A DNA stretch of 64,000 nt. It comes from CAVPCZ01 sp963779225 (GTDB lineage: Bacteria > Bacteroidota > Ignavibacteria > UBA10030 > UBA6906). The notes beneath the pieces were generated by a model. The model ran no database searches, had not been told where the DNA came from, and saw only the letters and a list, made by a program, of their open reading frames with translations. Every line of letters begins with the position of its first letter. Positions within the stretch are counted from its first letter, which is position 1. The position numbers were made by a program, and so were the translations under genes. This document shows, in pieces, positions 35,746 to 44,750 of this stretch. The stretch is taken from the NCBI GenBank assembly GCA_963779225.1, contig CAVZWW010000001.1, positions 620,001 through 684,000 of the forward strand, given 5' to 3'.

Positions 35746-36934
35746 GCAGGTTCTTCTGCTTATTGAGAATGAAGCGGTGCCGTTCGACCGCCGAATGTGG
35801 AATATTGCGCTGGCCCTCCGCGAGGGGGGGGCAGAGGTCAGCGTTCTCTGTCCGATATTCGGCAAAGATAACGAACGCCATACCGTGCTTGAGGGCGTGC
35901 ACATTCACCGGTATCACAATACGTTCGCGGACGGGTCTGTCACCGGATATCTCCGGGAATATGCCACAGCATTTTTCAAGACCTTCTTCCTCATTCACCG
36001 GCTGTTGTTTCGCGGGCGGATTCATGTAGTGCACGCGGCCAACCCGCCGGATATTTTCTGGCCTCTGGCGTTGTACCTCAAGCTCTGGGGTATCCGCTTT
36101 GTCTTCGACGAGCACGATCTCTCCCCGGAAGCGTACCTCAGCCGCTTCGACAAGGACGAGCAATCGCCGGACACGCTCTACCGGATTCAAAGACTCTTCC
36201 AGCGGCTTTCCTACCGGTTTGCCGACGCGATTCTTTCAACAAACGAAACTTATCGTGAGCGCGCTCTGCAGACTGACCCCCGTAATGCAGAAAAGACATT
36301 TGTGGTGCGGAACGGTCCGGACACCAGAACTTTCCGCTACCGTCCGCCCAATGCGGCGCTGAAACGGGGGCGCAAGTACCTTGCCGCATATATAGGGGTC
36401 ATGGCGTTCCAGGACGGAGTGGAGTATATCATCCGCGCCGTGGACGAGCTTGTCCACAGGAAGAATTTCCGGGAGGTGATGTTTTACCTCATCGGTAAAG
36501 GGGATGACTGGCCGCGGCTCAGGCAGCTGGCGGAAGAACTCGGCCTGAAGGATGACATCGTGTTCACCGGCCGGATTTCCGACCCGGAAGCCCTTGAAAT
36601 CCTTTCAACGGCGGATGTCTGTCTTTCACCTGATCCGTACAGCCCGTTGAATGAACTTTCGACTATGACGAAGATCATGGAGTATATGTCGTTGGGCAAA
36701 CCCATCGTTTCCTTCCATCTCAAAGAGAACAAGTTTTCGGCGGGAGCCTCGGCCGTTTATGTTGACAACAACAATCCAGTGGCGTTTGCAGAAGGAATTC
36801 TGGCGTTGTTGAACGACCCCGAACGGGCCCGCCGGATGGGTGATGCCGGTATTCAACGTGTCGACGCGGAGCTGTCCTGGCAGAAGCAGTCAGAACGGTT
36901 GCGCGCGGCATACACGCACGTGCTTTCCCGATGA
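35717..36934 (+). CDS. Glycosyltransferase family 4
   Basis: 405 aa from ATG 35717, overlapping the dehydrogenase by 29 bases. N-terminus QVLLLIENEAVPFDRRMWNIALALREGGAEV, then FVFDEHDLSPE. C-terminal donor domain has YIGVMAFQDGVEYIIRA, YLIGKGDDWPRL, IVFTGRISDPEAL, LSPDPYSPLNELSTMTKIMEYMSLGKP. This is typical of GT4 enzymes in exopolysaccharide loci. An eight-G tract (35824-35831) encodes part of EGGAE and is a potential slippage site. Confidence 0.9.
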   Translation: MDTTKVFAGKQVLLLIENEAVPFDRRMWNIALALREGGAEVSVLCPIFGKDNERHTVLEGVHIHRYHNTFADGSVTGYLREYATAFFKTFFLIHRLLFRGRIHVVHAANPPDIFWPLALYLKLWGIRFVFDEHDLSPEAYLSRFDKDEQSPDTLYRIQRLFQRLSYRFADAILSTNETYRERALQTDPRNAEKTFVVRNGPDTRTFRYRPPNAALKRGRKYLAAYIGVMAFQDGVEYIIRAVDELVHRKNFREVMFYLIGKGDDWPRLRQLAEELGLKDDIVFTGRISDPEALEILSTADVCLSPDPYSPLNELSTMTKIMEYMSLGKPIVSFHLKENKFSAGASAVYVDNNNPVAFAEGILALLNDPERARRMGDAGIQRVDAELSWQKQSERLRAAYTHVLSR

Positions 36935-37962
36935 CGGACGTTCTTCCGATAGACCCGGCTACCGACCCGCGCTGGGCGGCCTATCTCGAGCACCACCCGG
37001 AGGCGACGGTGTTCCATGATTCGTCATGGATCGGGCTGCAGGTGCATGTGTACGGTTACAGAAACAAATCCCTTGCCTGTTTTGAAGAGGGCCGGATTAC
37101 GGGTGTGCTTCCGTTGCTCGAGATTCGCAGCGTGCTGACCGGTACGCGGGGCGTGTCGCTTCCTTTTTCGGATTACAGCGCGCCTCTGGCGGACGACGAG
37201 GCCGTGCTGCAGCGGTTGTGCTCTGCCGTGGTTGCGTTGCGGACGGAACGGTGCTGGAAGTATGTGGAATTCCGGGGGGAGGTTCGGGGAGAAGATCTTC
37301 AGGCGGCGGCGGCATACAAGCGTCACCGCCTCATCCTCGCGCGCGACACAGAGGCATTGTTCCGGACATTCGACAAGAGCCAGACGCAGCGCTCGGTGAA
37401 TAAGTTTGAGAAGAGCGGTGCGGTGGTTGAACGGCGCACGGATGCCGGAGCGATGTCTGCTTTCATGCGGCTGAACTACCTGACCCGGCGCAAACACGGC
37501 CTGCCACCCCAGCCCGACAGGTTTTTTGAAGAACTGCACCGGACAATCATCGGGCCGGGCCGCGGGTTTGTCAGCCTCGCCCGGCTGGGTTCGGCCGATC
37601 TCGGCGCCTCTGTGTTTCTGCGGTTCAAGGATACCATCTACTACAAATTCGGAGCCTCCGACGAGGCATACCTTGTTCATCGTCCGAACCACGGCATCAT
37701 GTGGGATGCCATCCGGTGGGCGGGCGCCGAAGGGTACCGGGTTCTCGACTTCGGACGATCGGACCTGGACGGTGAGGGGTTGATCAAGTTCAAACGCGGA
37801 TGGGCAACCGAGGAATCGGATCTGACGTACTATCGCTCGTCCGCATCTGTCGCCGGGCAGAAGGGCGCCGACCGGCTGGAGATGCTGAAGCCGGTATTCC
37901 AGAGGCTGCCCATTCCGGTGCTGAAGGCCATTGGAAAGGTGCTGTATGAGCACGTCGGATAG
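36931..37962 (+). CDS. FemAB-like GNAT-fold acyltransferase
   Basis: 343 aa, ATGA overlap with the GT4 gene. A FemAB/GNAT_6-type protein: FHDSSWIGLQVHVYGYRN near the start, LPFSDYSAPLADDE, FDKSQTQRSVNKFEKSG, LNYLTRRKHGLPPQPDRFF, then YYKFGASDEAYLVHRPNHGIMWDAIRWAGAEGYRVLDFGRS and IKFKRGWAT. Relatives in polysaccharide loci are often listed beside a NodB-like deacetylase, exactly the next gene here. It probably adds an amino-acyl or acyl group to an amino sugar; the donor is unknown. Confidence 0.85.
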   Translation: MTDVLPIDPATDPRWAAYLEHHPEATVFHDSSWIGLQVHVYGYRNKSLACFEEGRITGVLPLLEIRSVLTGTRGVSLPFSDYSAPLADDEAVLQRLCSAVVALRTERCWKYVEFRGEVRGEDLQAAAAYKRHRLILARDTEALFRTFDKSQTQRSVNKFEKSGAVVERRTDAGAMSAFMRLNYLTRRKHGLPPQPDRFFEELHRTIIGPGRGFVSLARLGSADLGASVFLRFKDTIYYKFGASDEAYLVHRPNHGIMWDAIRWAGAEGYRVLDFGRSDLDGEGLIKFKRGWATEESDLTYYRSSASVAGQKGADRLEMLKPVFQRLPIPVLKAIGKVLYEHVG

Positions 37963-39124
37963 AAACCCGGCGCTCATGCATGGGGCGTCGTTGTCCACGC
38001 TGCGGGAACTCCTGAAAGTCTGTTCCGACCTTCCGGAACCCCGCATTCCCGACGGAGGCATCGACCATTTGCTCTACGAACGGTACGTGCGGGACACGCA
38101 CGGATGGAAACGGCGCCTGTATTATGCGTTGAAGCCGCTGATCCCGCGTCCGGTGCAGATCGCCCTGCGCCAGCGGTTTGTCTCGGTGCAGGCCTCCGCA
38201 TCATTTCCCGCCTGGCCCATTGAGCCGATTCTGACGGGGATCATCAATACGTATTTGTCGGCAATGCTGCGCGAGGTTCCGTCGGTCGAACGTCTCGGTT
38301 TCTGGCCCGGGGGCCACCGGTTTGCATTTGCCATCACGCATGACGTGGAATGGGACAGCGGTCTGCGGCGTGCACCGGATCTCGCTGCCATCGAGCGACG
38401 GCTCGGTTTTGTCTCCTCCTGGAACCTCGTGCCCGAGCGGTATCCGATCGACTGGTCCATCGTTGACCGCCTGCGCTCGGACGGGTTCGAGATAGGCATA
38501 CACGGTCTGAAGCACGACGGGAAACTTTTCCAGTCACGCGCGGTGTTCACCAGGCGCGCTGCGGCAATCCACCGCTATGCACGCGACTGGGGTGCTGTGG
38601 GTTTCCGCTCGCCGTCCACGTTGCGCAATCCTGACTGGATGACCGCATTGCCGTTTGAGTACGACAGTTCATTCCCCGACACCGATCCGTATGAGCCGCA
38701 GACCGGCGGATGCTGCAGTATCTGGCCGTTTTTTCTCGGGAACATCGTTGAGCTTCCGCTCACGATGCCGCAGGACCACACCCTGTTTGAAATCCTCAAC
38801 GAGCGCGATATCGGTATCTGGAAGAAGAAGGCCTCATGGATCGCCCAGCAGGGCGGGCTTGTGTTGATCAATGTTCATCCGGATTACATGCTGAAAAACG
38901 ACCGCCTTGCCTTCTTTGAGGACCTTCTGCTCTTCATGAAGGGGCAGCAGGGGATGTGGCATGCACATCCGCGTGATATTGCGCAGTGGTGGCGGGAACG
39001 GAGCGCATCGGTTCTCGTGCGGGACGATGGCGTGTGCCGCGTGGAAGGCTCCGCATCCGGACGGGCGGCAATCCAGCGGCATGTGCTGCAGGAAGGTTCC
39101 GTGGTCACGGTTACAACACCATGA
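37946..39124 (+). CDS. Polysaccharide deacetylase-like protein (NodB fold)
   Basis: 392 aa from ATG 37946, overlapping the FemAB-like gene by 17 bases. The core begins FAFAITHDVEWDSG, supplying the metal/catalytic Asp. The HxxxH metal motif is HGLKH in FEIGIHGLKHDGKLF, followed by GFRSPSTLRN and a late LVLINVHPDYM with the catalytic His. It removes N-acetyl groups from a glycan or lipid-linked sugar. A 100-residue N-terminal extension precedes the core. No signal peptide is evident, so cytoplasmic or membrane-associated action is more likely. Confidence 0.83.
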   Translation: MSTSDRNPALMHGASLSTLRELLKVCSDLPEPRIPDGGIDHLLYERYVRDTHGWKRRLYYALKPLIPRPVQIALRQRFVSVQASASFPAWPIEPILTGIINTYLSAMLREVPSVERLGFWPGGHRFAFAITHDVEWDSGLRRAPDLAAIERRLGFVSSWNLVPERYPIDWSIVDRLRSDGFEIGIHGLKHDGKLFQSRAVFTRRAAAIHRYARDWGAVGFRSPSTLRNPDWMTALPFEYDSSFPDTDPYEPQTGGCCSIWPFFLGNIVELPLTMPQDHTLFEILNERDIGIWKKKASWIAQQGGLVLINVHPDYMLKNDRLAFFEDLLLFMKGQQGMWHAHPRDIAQWWRERSASVLVRDDGVCRVEGSASGRAAIQRHVLQEGSVVTVTTP

Positions 39125-39223
39125 GCAAGCGTGTGACGCTGAAGAGATTTTCGTATATTCGAGTAGGCTCTCAGATGGATCGGGAGCGTGAACCAATCAT
39201 CCAAAAGACGAACAGGGCCGGCC

Positions 39224-40330
39224 ATGACGCGTATACCATTTCTCGACCTCAAAGCGCAGTACGCCTCAATCAAAGACGAAGTGTTGCCAGCGATTCACGC
39301 GGTTCTGGACAACACCGCCTATGTCCTGGGCAAACCCGTTTCCGAGTTTGAAGCCGCGTTCGGCAAGGAACATGGTGTCCAGTATTGTTACGGGGTCAGT
39401 TCCGGCACTGACGGCAATCACATGGTGCTCTGGGCGCTCGGCATCGGCCCCGGGGATGAAGTGATCATCCCGGCGAATACGTTTATCGCGACGGCATGGG
39501 GTGCAACGCTGAGTGGTGCCACGCCGGTGTTTGTCGACTGCGAACCCGACAGCTACAACATCGATCCGAAGAAGGTTGAGGCGAAGATCACCCCGCGCAC
39601 GAAGGCGATCGTGGCGGTGCACCTCTACGGACAACCGGCGGACATGGATCCGCTGAAGGTGATTGCGGACAAGCACAATCTCGCGTTGGTGGAGGATTGT
39701 GCCCAGTCGCACTTTGCGGAGTACAAAGGCAGGCGCACGGGCGGGCTCTCCCGTGCCTCATCGTACAGCTTCTATCCCGGCAAGAATCTGGGCGCATACG
39801 GCGAGGGTGGGGCTGTTGCGACGAATGATACCGTGCTGGCGCGCAAATTCAGAATGATCCGCGACCACGGCGCAGAAAAGAAATACTGGCATGAATCCTA
39901 TGGTCACAACTACCGCATGGATGGCATCCAGGGGGCGGTTCTCGGAGTGAAACTGCGCCATCTGGGGGCCTGGACGGAATCCCGCCGCCGCAATGCTGCT
40001 CTGTACAACACGTATCTCTCCGCTGTTCCCGGCCTCGAGACCCCGAAGGAAATGCCGTACGCGAAGCATGTCTACCATCTGTATGTGGTCCGGGTGCAGA
40101 AGCGGGATGCTCTCCAGAAACATCTTGAGGCTGAAGGGATTGCGACGGGACTGCATTATCCAATCCCGTTGCATTTGCAGAAGTGCTTTTCACACCTGGG
40201 TTACCGCGAGGGGGACTTTCCGGTGACGGAAAAGGCCGCCAAAGAGATCCTTTCACTGCCCATGTATCCCGAATTGACGGAAGAGCAGATCAAGGCGGTG
40301 GCTGATGCGATCAAGGGGTTCATGCGCTGA
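39224..40330 (+). CDS. DegT/DnrJ/EryC1 aminotransferase, WbpE/WlbC-like
   Basis: 368 aa from ATG 39224; an in-frame GTG at 39188 is possible but has poor spacing. IPFLDLKAQYASIKDEV start, SSGTDGNHMVLWALGIGPGDEVI, ALVEDCAQSHFAEYKGRRTGG and SFYPGKNLGAYGEGGA with K187 as Schiff-base lysine. Closest in style to aminotransferases that convert UDP-3-keto-HexNAcA to the 3-amino sugar. The matching Gfo/Idh dehydrogenase (44751) and hexapeptide acetyltransferase (45803) are nearby, which supports a UDP-diNAc-glucuronate route. A TATATT at 39154-39159 could be a -10 element. Confidence 0.88.
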   Translation: MTRIPFLDLKAQYASIKDEVLPAIHAVLDNTAYVLGKPVSEFEAAFGKEHGVQYCYGVSSGTDGNHMVLWALGIGPGDEVIIPANTFIATAWGATLSGATPVFVDCEPDSYNIDPKKVEAKITPRTKAIVAVHLYGQPADMDPLKVIADKHNLALVEDCAQSHFAEYKGRRTGGLSRASSYSFYPGKNLGAYGEGGAVATNDTVLARKFRMIRDHGAEKKYWHESYGHNYRMDGIQGAVLGVKLRHLGAWTESRRRNAALYNTYLSAVPGLETPKEMPYAKHVYHLYVVRVQKRDALQKHLEAEGIATGLHYPIPLHLQKCFSHLGYREGDFPVTEKAAKEILSLPMYPELTEEQIKAVADAIKGFMR

Positions 40331-40381
40331 CCGGGGCCTGACCGATGTCGTGTCACATCGCACGATCTCAGGGCCCGCATT

Positions 40382-40419
40382 CCCGGCCGCTCCGGGCGCC
40401 GTGCTGCTGTGCGGCCGGG
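40382..40419. terminator. Hairpin between convergent genes
   Basis: CCCGGCCGC (40382-40390) and GCGGCCGGG (40411-40419) form a perfect 9-bp GC-rich stem with a 20-base loop. It lies in the 132-base gap between two convergent genes, where a bidirectional terminator is expected. No U-run on either side. Confidence 0.4.
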
Positions 40420-40462
40420 CAAGAAGGCAACCGGCAGCCGGCCGGTATGACCTGAAAAGCTC

Positions 40463-41620
40463 TCATGGCTTTGCCCACGGCATCGGTTCCACCGGCTCGA
40501 AGGTGGTAGTCAGTATGCGCGGACAGCCCATGAGCCGGGGGTATTGTATGGCCAGCGCGATTTCCGTACAGTGCAGGGAAAAGCGCGTGGACATCCGGCA
40601 GGGTCGCTTCTCCGAGATGGCGGCTGCAAGCTCTGCGACTCCCCGCGCCTGGTCCATCTGGTGAGAGGAATTTTTATAGCGGTGATGGAAGTCGGTCTTG
40701 CGAACAGGGGGGTATTCCTCTTCTGTATTGACCCCGAGTCTGTGCAAGAGCCTGTGCTTCAGTCCACCGCGGCCCGGTGATGTGCGATGTTTGATATGCA
40801 CGGGAGAACCGTAGTCCCAGCCCTCGTGTATCGCCAGAACCCCTTCTTCGCCGATGATTTGCAGCGAATGGTTGCGCGGCGCCACGATACTGCACGTCAA
40901 CCGCGCCACAATACCCGAGGCGAACTCAATGCAGGCAACGGAAAAGTCCGGGGTGACGACATCCAGCGGCACGTCGGTCTGTTTGTCGGGAACGCAGGAG
41001 GACGCGAACGAGGTGACGGATGTGGCCGGACCGAAGAACGCCATGAACCACGTCACAAAGTAGCCGGCATGTTCCATGGTGCACCCGACTTCAAACTCAT
41101 CCTTGTACGGCCAGGGCGCACCCGAGTCGCTTCTCCACTCCTTGTAGTTCTTCCGGTGGAGGAGTCCACCATCCAGCTCCGCATATACCAACCTGACCGG
41201 GCCAATGACATTGTTGCGCAGAGCCTTCCAGATTGTCTGTGCAGTTTCTCCCAGGATGCTGCATGGAGCCGAGATGAGGTGGAGGCCACGGCTTTCCGCC
41301 AGCCGGACCAGTGCCTCCGCTTCCTCGAATACCATCGCCAGGGGTTTCTCGGAATACACGTGCTTGCCGGCTTCCAGAATCGCCTTGCTGACTTCAAAGT
41401 GGCTCCGGGGGTTGGTCAGATTGAGCACGATGCTCACCCCGGGATCTCGAAGCAACTCCCCAAGGCTTTGATACACGGGCACCCGGTAGAAGGCGGCGAA
41501 GCGGGTGGCCGCCTCGCTGTTGCGATCCATGACCCCGGCCACCTCCAGTTCGGGGTAGTTGGAAAGGGTCCTCATGTAATAGTCTGCAACAAAGCCGCAC
41601 CCCACGATGGCAATACGCAT
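40463..41620 (-). CDS. Gfo/Idh/MocA family oxidoreductase
   Basis: 385 aa on the minus strand, second in a two-gene minus operon (18 bases after its neighbour). N-terminal Rossmann site IAIVGCGFVADYYMRTL, then LNLTNPRSHFEVSKAILEAGKHVYSEKPLAM with the conserved EKP. The C-terminal substrate domain includes GCTMEHAGYFVTWFMAFFGP. Family members oxidise or reduce sugars and nucleotide sugars with NAD(P). Substrate unknown; one of three Gfo/Idh paralogues in the locus. Confidence 0.88.
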   Translation of the reverse strand: MRIAIVGCGFVADYYMRTLSNYPELEVAGVMDRNSEAATRFAAFYRVPVYQSLGELLRDPGVSIVLNLTNPRSHFEVSKAILEAGKHVYSEKPLAMVFEEAEALVRLAESRGLHLISAPCSILGETAQTIWKALRNNVIGPVRLVYAELDGGLLHRKNYKEWRSDSGAPWPYKDEFEVGCTMEHAGYFVTWFMAFFGPATSVTSFASSCVPDKQTDVPLDVVTPDFSVACIEFASGIVARLTCSIVAPRNHSLQIIGEEGVLAIHEGWDYGSPVHIKHRTSPGRGGLKHRLLHRLGVNTEEEYPPVRKTDFHHRYKNSSHQMDQARGVAELAAAISEKRPCRMSTRFSLHCTEIALAIQYPRLMGCPRILTTTFEPVEPMPWAKP

Positions 41621-41638
41621 CTCAATACCCTTTCAGTT

Positions 41639-42730
41639 TTACGGACGGCGAGATTTCCATTGCTTGCGAATGTTGTCCATTGTCTCTATGATGCTCAGGG
41701 TTTCATCAAGTGGCATGATCGAGCTTTCCAGCTCTCCCGCGCGTAAGCATCGCATTGTTTCCGCCGCTTCGTAGTTGTAGCCGTTGCCCTCAAGCGGAAA
41801 AACCATCGATCTCCGGGGGTGTCTGGTGAGCTTTTCCATGACATTTTTGGCACGAGCATACGCGCCGAGCACGATGGGAATGTTCCTGAAACGCGCACGA
41901 AGTGCCGTTCTTACAACGGCGTCCCCGTGGTGTTCCGGAAAAACGATCAGTGAGAGTTCGGACGGATGATGCAGGGGGGGATGGATTGTTATCCGGCCTC
42001 TTGTCCCTGTTATCACCGCCTCGCCCGGCAGGAAACTCAACAGGCTTGTCGAGATAATACCCAGTTTTCCGGTGGGATAGGTGAGAATTGCCGCGGCCTG
42101 TTCATCAACTCCGGTGTCCCCGATAGACGCCTGCGTGCACACCGAAGCGGGCCTGCCGAGAAGAAAATACACGAAGGAGAGCGGATAGATTCCGAGGTCC
42201 AGCATGGCACCACCGCCGAGCTCCGGGCTGAAGAAGCGGTTGGTCTTCTCAGAAGGAGCGGTAAACCCGAGGTCCGCCGTTACCATGCGGACCTCCCCGA
42301 TCGTGCCTGACGCAATGATCTCCCGCAGCCTTGACATCAGGGGGACGAACCTCATCCACATGGCCTCCATGCAGAACACACGCTTACGTCGGGCCGCCTC
42401 AATCACTTCACGCGCCTCAGCCGCATTCGTCGTAAACGGTTTCTCGCAGAGCACCGCCTTGCCCGCTTCAAGACAGAGTATGCTGTGGTCCCTGTGCAGA
42501 TTGTTGACGGTGGCAATGTATACAACATCCACGTCCTCATCGTGGACGAGGGCTTCATAACTTGAATGCACATGTGGAATCTCGAAGCGGCGGGCGAACT
42601 CCTGTGCCCTCGCCTGCCTCCGGGACGCAACAGCCTGCACCTTTGCATCGGGCAGGCTCTGTAAGCCCGCCACAAATTTCTCGGCGATAATCCCCGCGCC
42701 GAGAATTCCCCAACGAATCGCGCTTTTCAT
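41639..42730 (-). CDS. Gfo/Idh/MocA family oxidoreductase (dihydrodiol dehydrogenase-like)
   Basis: 363 aa from the second of two adjacent ATGs (42730), best spaced from an AGGA; the track upstream to 42853 has no family-like sequence. IRWGILGAGIIAEKFVAGLQ binds NAD(P). Further motifs are YIATVNNLHRDHSILCLEAGKAVLCEKPFT, FCMEAMWMRFVP and ELGGGAMLDLGIYPLSFVYFLLG, typical of the dimeric dihydrodiol dehydrogenase-like branch. It is divergently transcribed from the sugar transferase gene across a 544-base control region. Confidence 0.88.
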   Translation of the reverse strand: MKSAIRWGILGAGIIAEKFVAGLQSLPDAKVQAVASRRQARAQEFARRFEIPHVHSSYEALVHDEDVDVVYIATVNNLHRDHSILCLEAGKAVLCEKPFTTNAAEAREVIEAARRKRVFCMEAMWMRFVPLMSRLREIIASGTIGEVRMVTADLGFTAPSEKTNRFFSPELGGGAMLDLGIYPLSFVYFLLGRPASVCTQASIGDTGVDEQAAAILTYPTGKLGIISTSLLSFLPGEAVITGTRGRITIHPPLHHPSELSLIVFPEHHGDAVVRTALRARFRNIPIVLGAYARAKNVMEKLTRHPRRSMVFPLEGNGYNYEAAETMRCLRAGELESSIMPLDETLSIIETMDNIRKQWKSRRP

Positions 42731-42898
42731 CATGATCCTGCGTGTCGTGGTATTCCTACTTTGCAGCATCGAATTACTGAAGAGCTTCACTACCGGCGGG
42801 TTGTGCGGGTGCGGGAGGGAATCCTGCTGCGCACAGCGCCCTCTTTTGCGCACATGCGTGCTGGAAGGTCACCCTGAACGGTCAGTACCGCTTTCGCG

Positions 42899-42927
42899 AA
42901 TCTAGATAGGTATTGTCAGAATGTCAA
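42899..42927 (-). promoter_or_regulatory. Candidate promoter of the minus-strand Gfo/Idh operon
   Basis: On the minus strand TTGACA (42927-42922) and TAGATT (42904-42899) are separated by 17 bases. A leader of about 160 bases would run to ATG 42730. Good -35 and spacing; the -10 matches four of six. Confidence 0.5.
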
Positions 42928-43112
42928 GCATAATCTGCGGTGTAGGGCCTCACCCGGTCCGGTTGTTTCACTTATGAAATTACCGAAAATCATTGCGAAC
43001 GAAGGAACTTAGGGCAGCTTCTCCGGTGATTTACATGTGTTTTGGGGTGATTTAGGGCGGTTGTTCTCCAATGAGGCAGAGCCTTTGCCGCCCCGGAGGT
43101 GCCTGTAAGAGT

Positions 43113-43132
43113 GTCACGTGACCCAGGACACA
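43113..43132. promoter_or_regulatory. Palindrome GTCACGTGAC joined to CCCAGGACACA
   Basis: A perfect 10-base palindrome (43113-43122) runs directly into the 11-mer CCCAGGACACA (43122-43132), which also occurs at 10713-10723. Outer GTGTC (43111-43115) and GACAC (43127-43131) can pair. It lies ~145 bases upstream of the sugar transferase start and may be a site for a regulator shared with the giant surface protein gene. Confidence 0.35.
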
Positions 43133-43274
43133 GCAGGGGGGGGGAGGGTTGTGTACATTGATCACACTCGATGACTGCTTTCCCCGGCGTGCTGCGAAGT
43201 TGCTTTTTTGCCGCCATTTATAGTACTTTAAACTGATTCTTTGGGTCAAGTAACCTCAAAGAGGGGTGCAAATA

Positions 43275-44738
43275 ATGATTTCTTTAAGACAGCGTCCCGC
43301 ATATACATTCATCCTGCCGGTTCTGGACTGGCTTTCGATAGTCGGGGCCCTTACTCTGGCAGTGATCCTACGCGGGCGTGAGTTCTCAAGTAAGCTCACG
43401 TTTCTCGGTGCACCGCTCGAAGGCGAAATCCTGTTTCTGGTAGCATTCGGGGCGGCGGCAACGCTCATCTGCCAGTATTTCGGTCTCTACAAGGTGAACG
43501 TTTTCATCACCGTGGCGGATCAGACCATCCGCATCCTGAAGGCGCTCTTCTACATCAATATCGGGCTGGCCCTTCTTGCCTTCTTCATACGCGCCGAATG
43601 GATCCTGGACAGCCGTCTGGCCATGTTCTACTTCACGTTGCTCTCGGCAGTCCTGTTGACCGGCGGGCGCGTGTTCGTCTTTCGCAATGTCTACCTCTGG
43701 TTGTCGCGCCACAAGGTGTTTCACCGTAATGCCCTTATCGTCGGTGGTGGCGAAAATGGAAAAAATGTTGCGATCAATCTTTTTCTCAGCGACCATCTGG
43801 GTTTGAACCTGGTCGGTTTTCTGGATGATCAGCTCCCGCTCGGCAAGGTGGTGTTCAACCGTGCGAAGGTGCTCGGACGTACGGCCGAGATGAGAGAAAT
43901 CGTGAAGCTGTTCGATGTACAGGAGATCGTGGTGTGTGTCGACAACATTGACCACGCACAGTTGATCAACCTCCTTGAAACGGCTACGATGACTGACGCC
44001 GTGGTGAAGATTTCGTCCCCGCTGTATGACGTTGTGCCGGCCCGTCTGTTCATCGAGAAGTACGGCAATCTGCCGGTTGTGAGCATCTCGCAATTCAGCC
44101 CCAGTCCGCTGCTGGAAGCGTACAAGCGCGTCTTTGACTGTGTGGGTGCGACGATCGGTCTGTTGCTCATGGCCCCGCTGTTCATGACGATTGCGCTGGC
44201 CGTCCGGTTCAGTTCCAAGGGTCCGGTTTTCTTTGCCCAAACGCGGATTGGCAAGAATGGGAAGCCGTTCAAATTCTACAAGTTCCGTTCCATGCACACC
44301 GGCAGCGATCATGACAGAGACCGCGAAAAAGTCGTTGTGCAATTCATTCAGACAAAGGCCAAGAACAGGCCCGGGCAAAAGGCTTCCACAAAGATCGTCA
44401 ATGAATCGCGCGTGACACCCGTCGGAAGGTTCTTGCGCAAGACCAGCCTCGACGAATTGCCGCAGCTGTTCAACGTCCTGAAGGGAGACATGAGCCTGGT
44501 CGGTCCGCGTCCGTGCCTGCCCTATGAGTGGGATCATTATGAAGAGTGGCACAAGCGTCGGCTCAGCGTGATCCCCGGATGCACGGGCATGTGGCAGGTG
44601 GCAGGACGGAGCGTCGTGGGATTCGAAGATATGGTCGTGCTGGACCTGTACTATATTCAAAACGCATCGGTGTTGCTTGATCTCGGTCTACTACTCAAAA
44701 CACTCCCGGTGATGTTATTCGGCTCCGGAGGAAAATAA
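43275..44738 (+). CDS. Polyprenyl-phosphate sugar phosphotransferase (WbaP/CpsE-like)
   Basis: 487 aa from ATG 43275 (AGAGGGG upstream; GTG 43266 is inside that Shine-Dalgarno). Four to five N-terminal membrane helices, a Rossmann-like central domain (ALIVGGGENGKNVAINLF) and the catalytic PglC-type domain. The latter has KRVFDCVGATIGLLLMAPL as membrane hairpin, FKFYKFRSMHTGS, FLRKTSLDELPQLFNVLKGDMSLVGPRP and PGCTGMWQVAGRS. It transfers a sugar-1-phosphate from a nucleotide sugar to undecaprenyl phosphate, starting each repeat unit. First gene of a three-gene operon to 46285. Confidence 0.93.
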   Translation: MISLRQRPAYTFILPVLDWLSIVGALTLAVILRGREFSSKLTFLGAPLEGEILFLVAFGAAATLICQYFGLYKVNVFITVADQTIRILKALFYINIGLALLAFFIRAEWILDSRLAMFYFTLLSAVLLTGGRVFVFRNVYLWLSRHKVFHRNALIVGGGENGKNVAINLFLSDHLGLNLVGFLDDQLPLGKVVFNRAKVLGRTAEMREIVKLFDVQEIVVCVDNIDHAQLINLLETATMTDAVVKISSPLYDVVPARLFIEKYGNLPVVSISQFSPSPLLEAYKRVFDCVGATIGLLLMAPLFMTIALAVRFSSKGPVFFAQTRIGKNGKPFKFYKFRSMHTGSDHDRDREKVVVQFIQTKAKNRPGQKASTKIVNESRVTPVGRFLRKTSLDELPQLFNVLKGDMSLVGPRPCLPYEWDHYEEWHKRRLSVIPGCTGMWQVAGRSVVGFEDMVVLDLYYIQNASVLLDLGLLLKTLPVMLFGSGGK

Positions 44739-44750
44739 GGAATCCCGTTT

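Larger units (their letters stand above)
42731..43274. other. Divergent regulatory region
   Basis: 544 bases between a minus-strand operon and the plus-strand sugar transferase operon, with no convincing gene. It contains a minus-strand promoter candidate (42899-42927), the palindrome GTCACGTGAC (43113-43122) joined to CCCAGGACACA, and a nine-G tract (43136-43144). An AT-rich island (~43201-43250, including TATAGT at 43219-43224) probably carries the plus-strand promoter, but no well-spaced -35 is seen. Confidence 0.55.

Noticed and set aside
40787..41746. 319-codon plus-strand ORF
   Set aside because: It lies opposite the Gfo/Idh gene on the minus strand, whose NAD motif and EKP motif are unmistakable.
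43386..44660. 424-codon minus-strand ORF
   Set aside because: It is a shadow of the WbaP-like transferase gene; the sequence is His/Gln/Arg-rich without domains.
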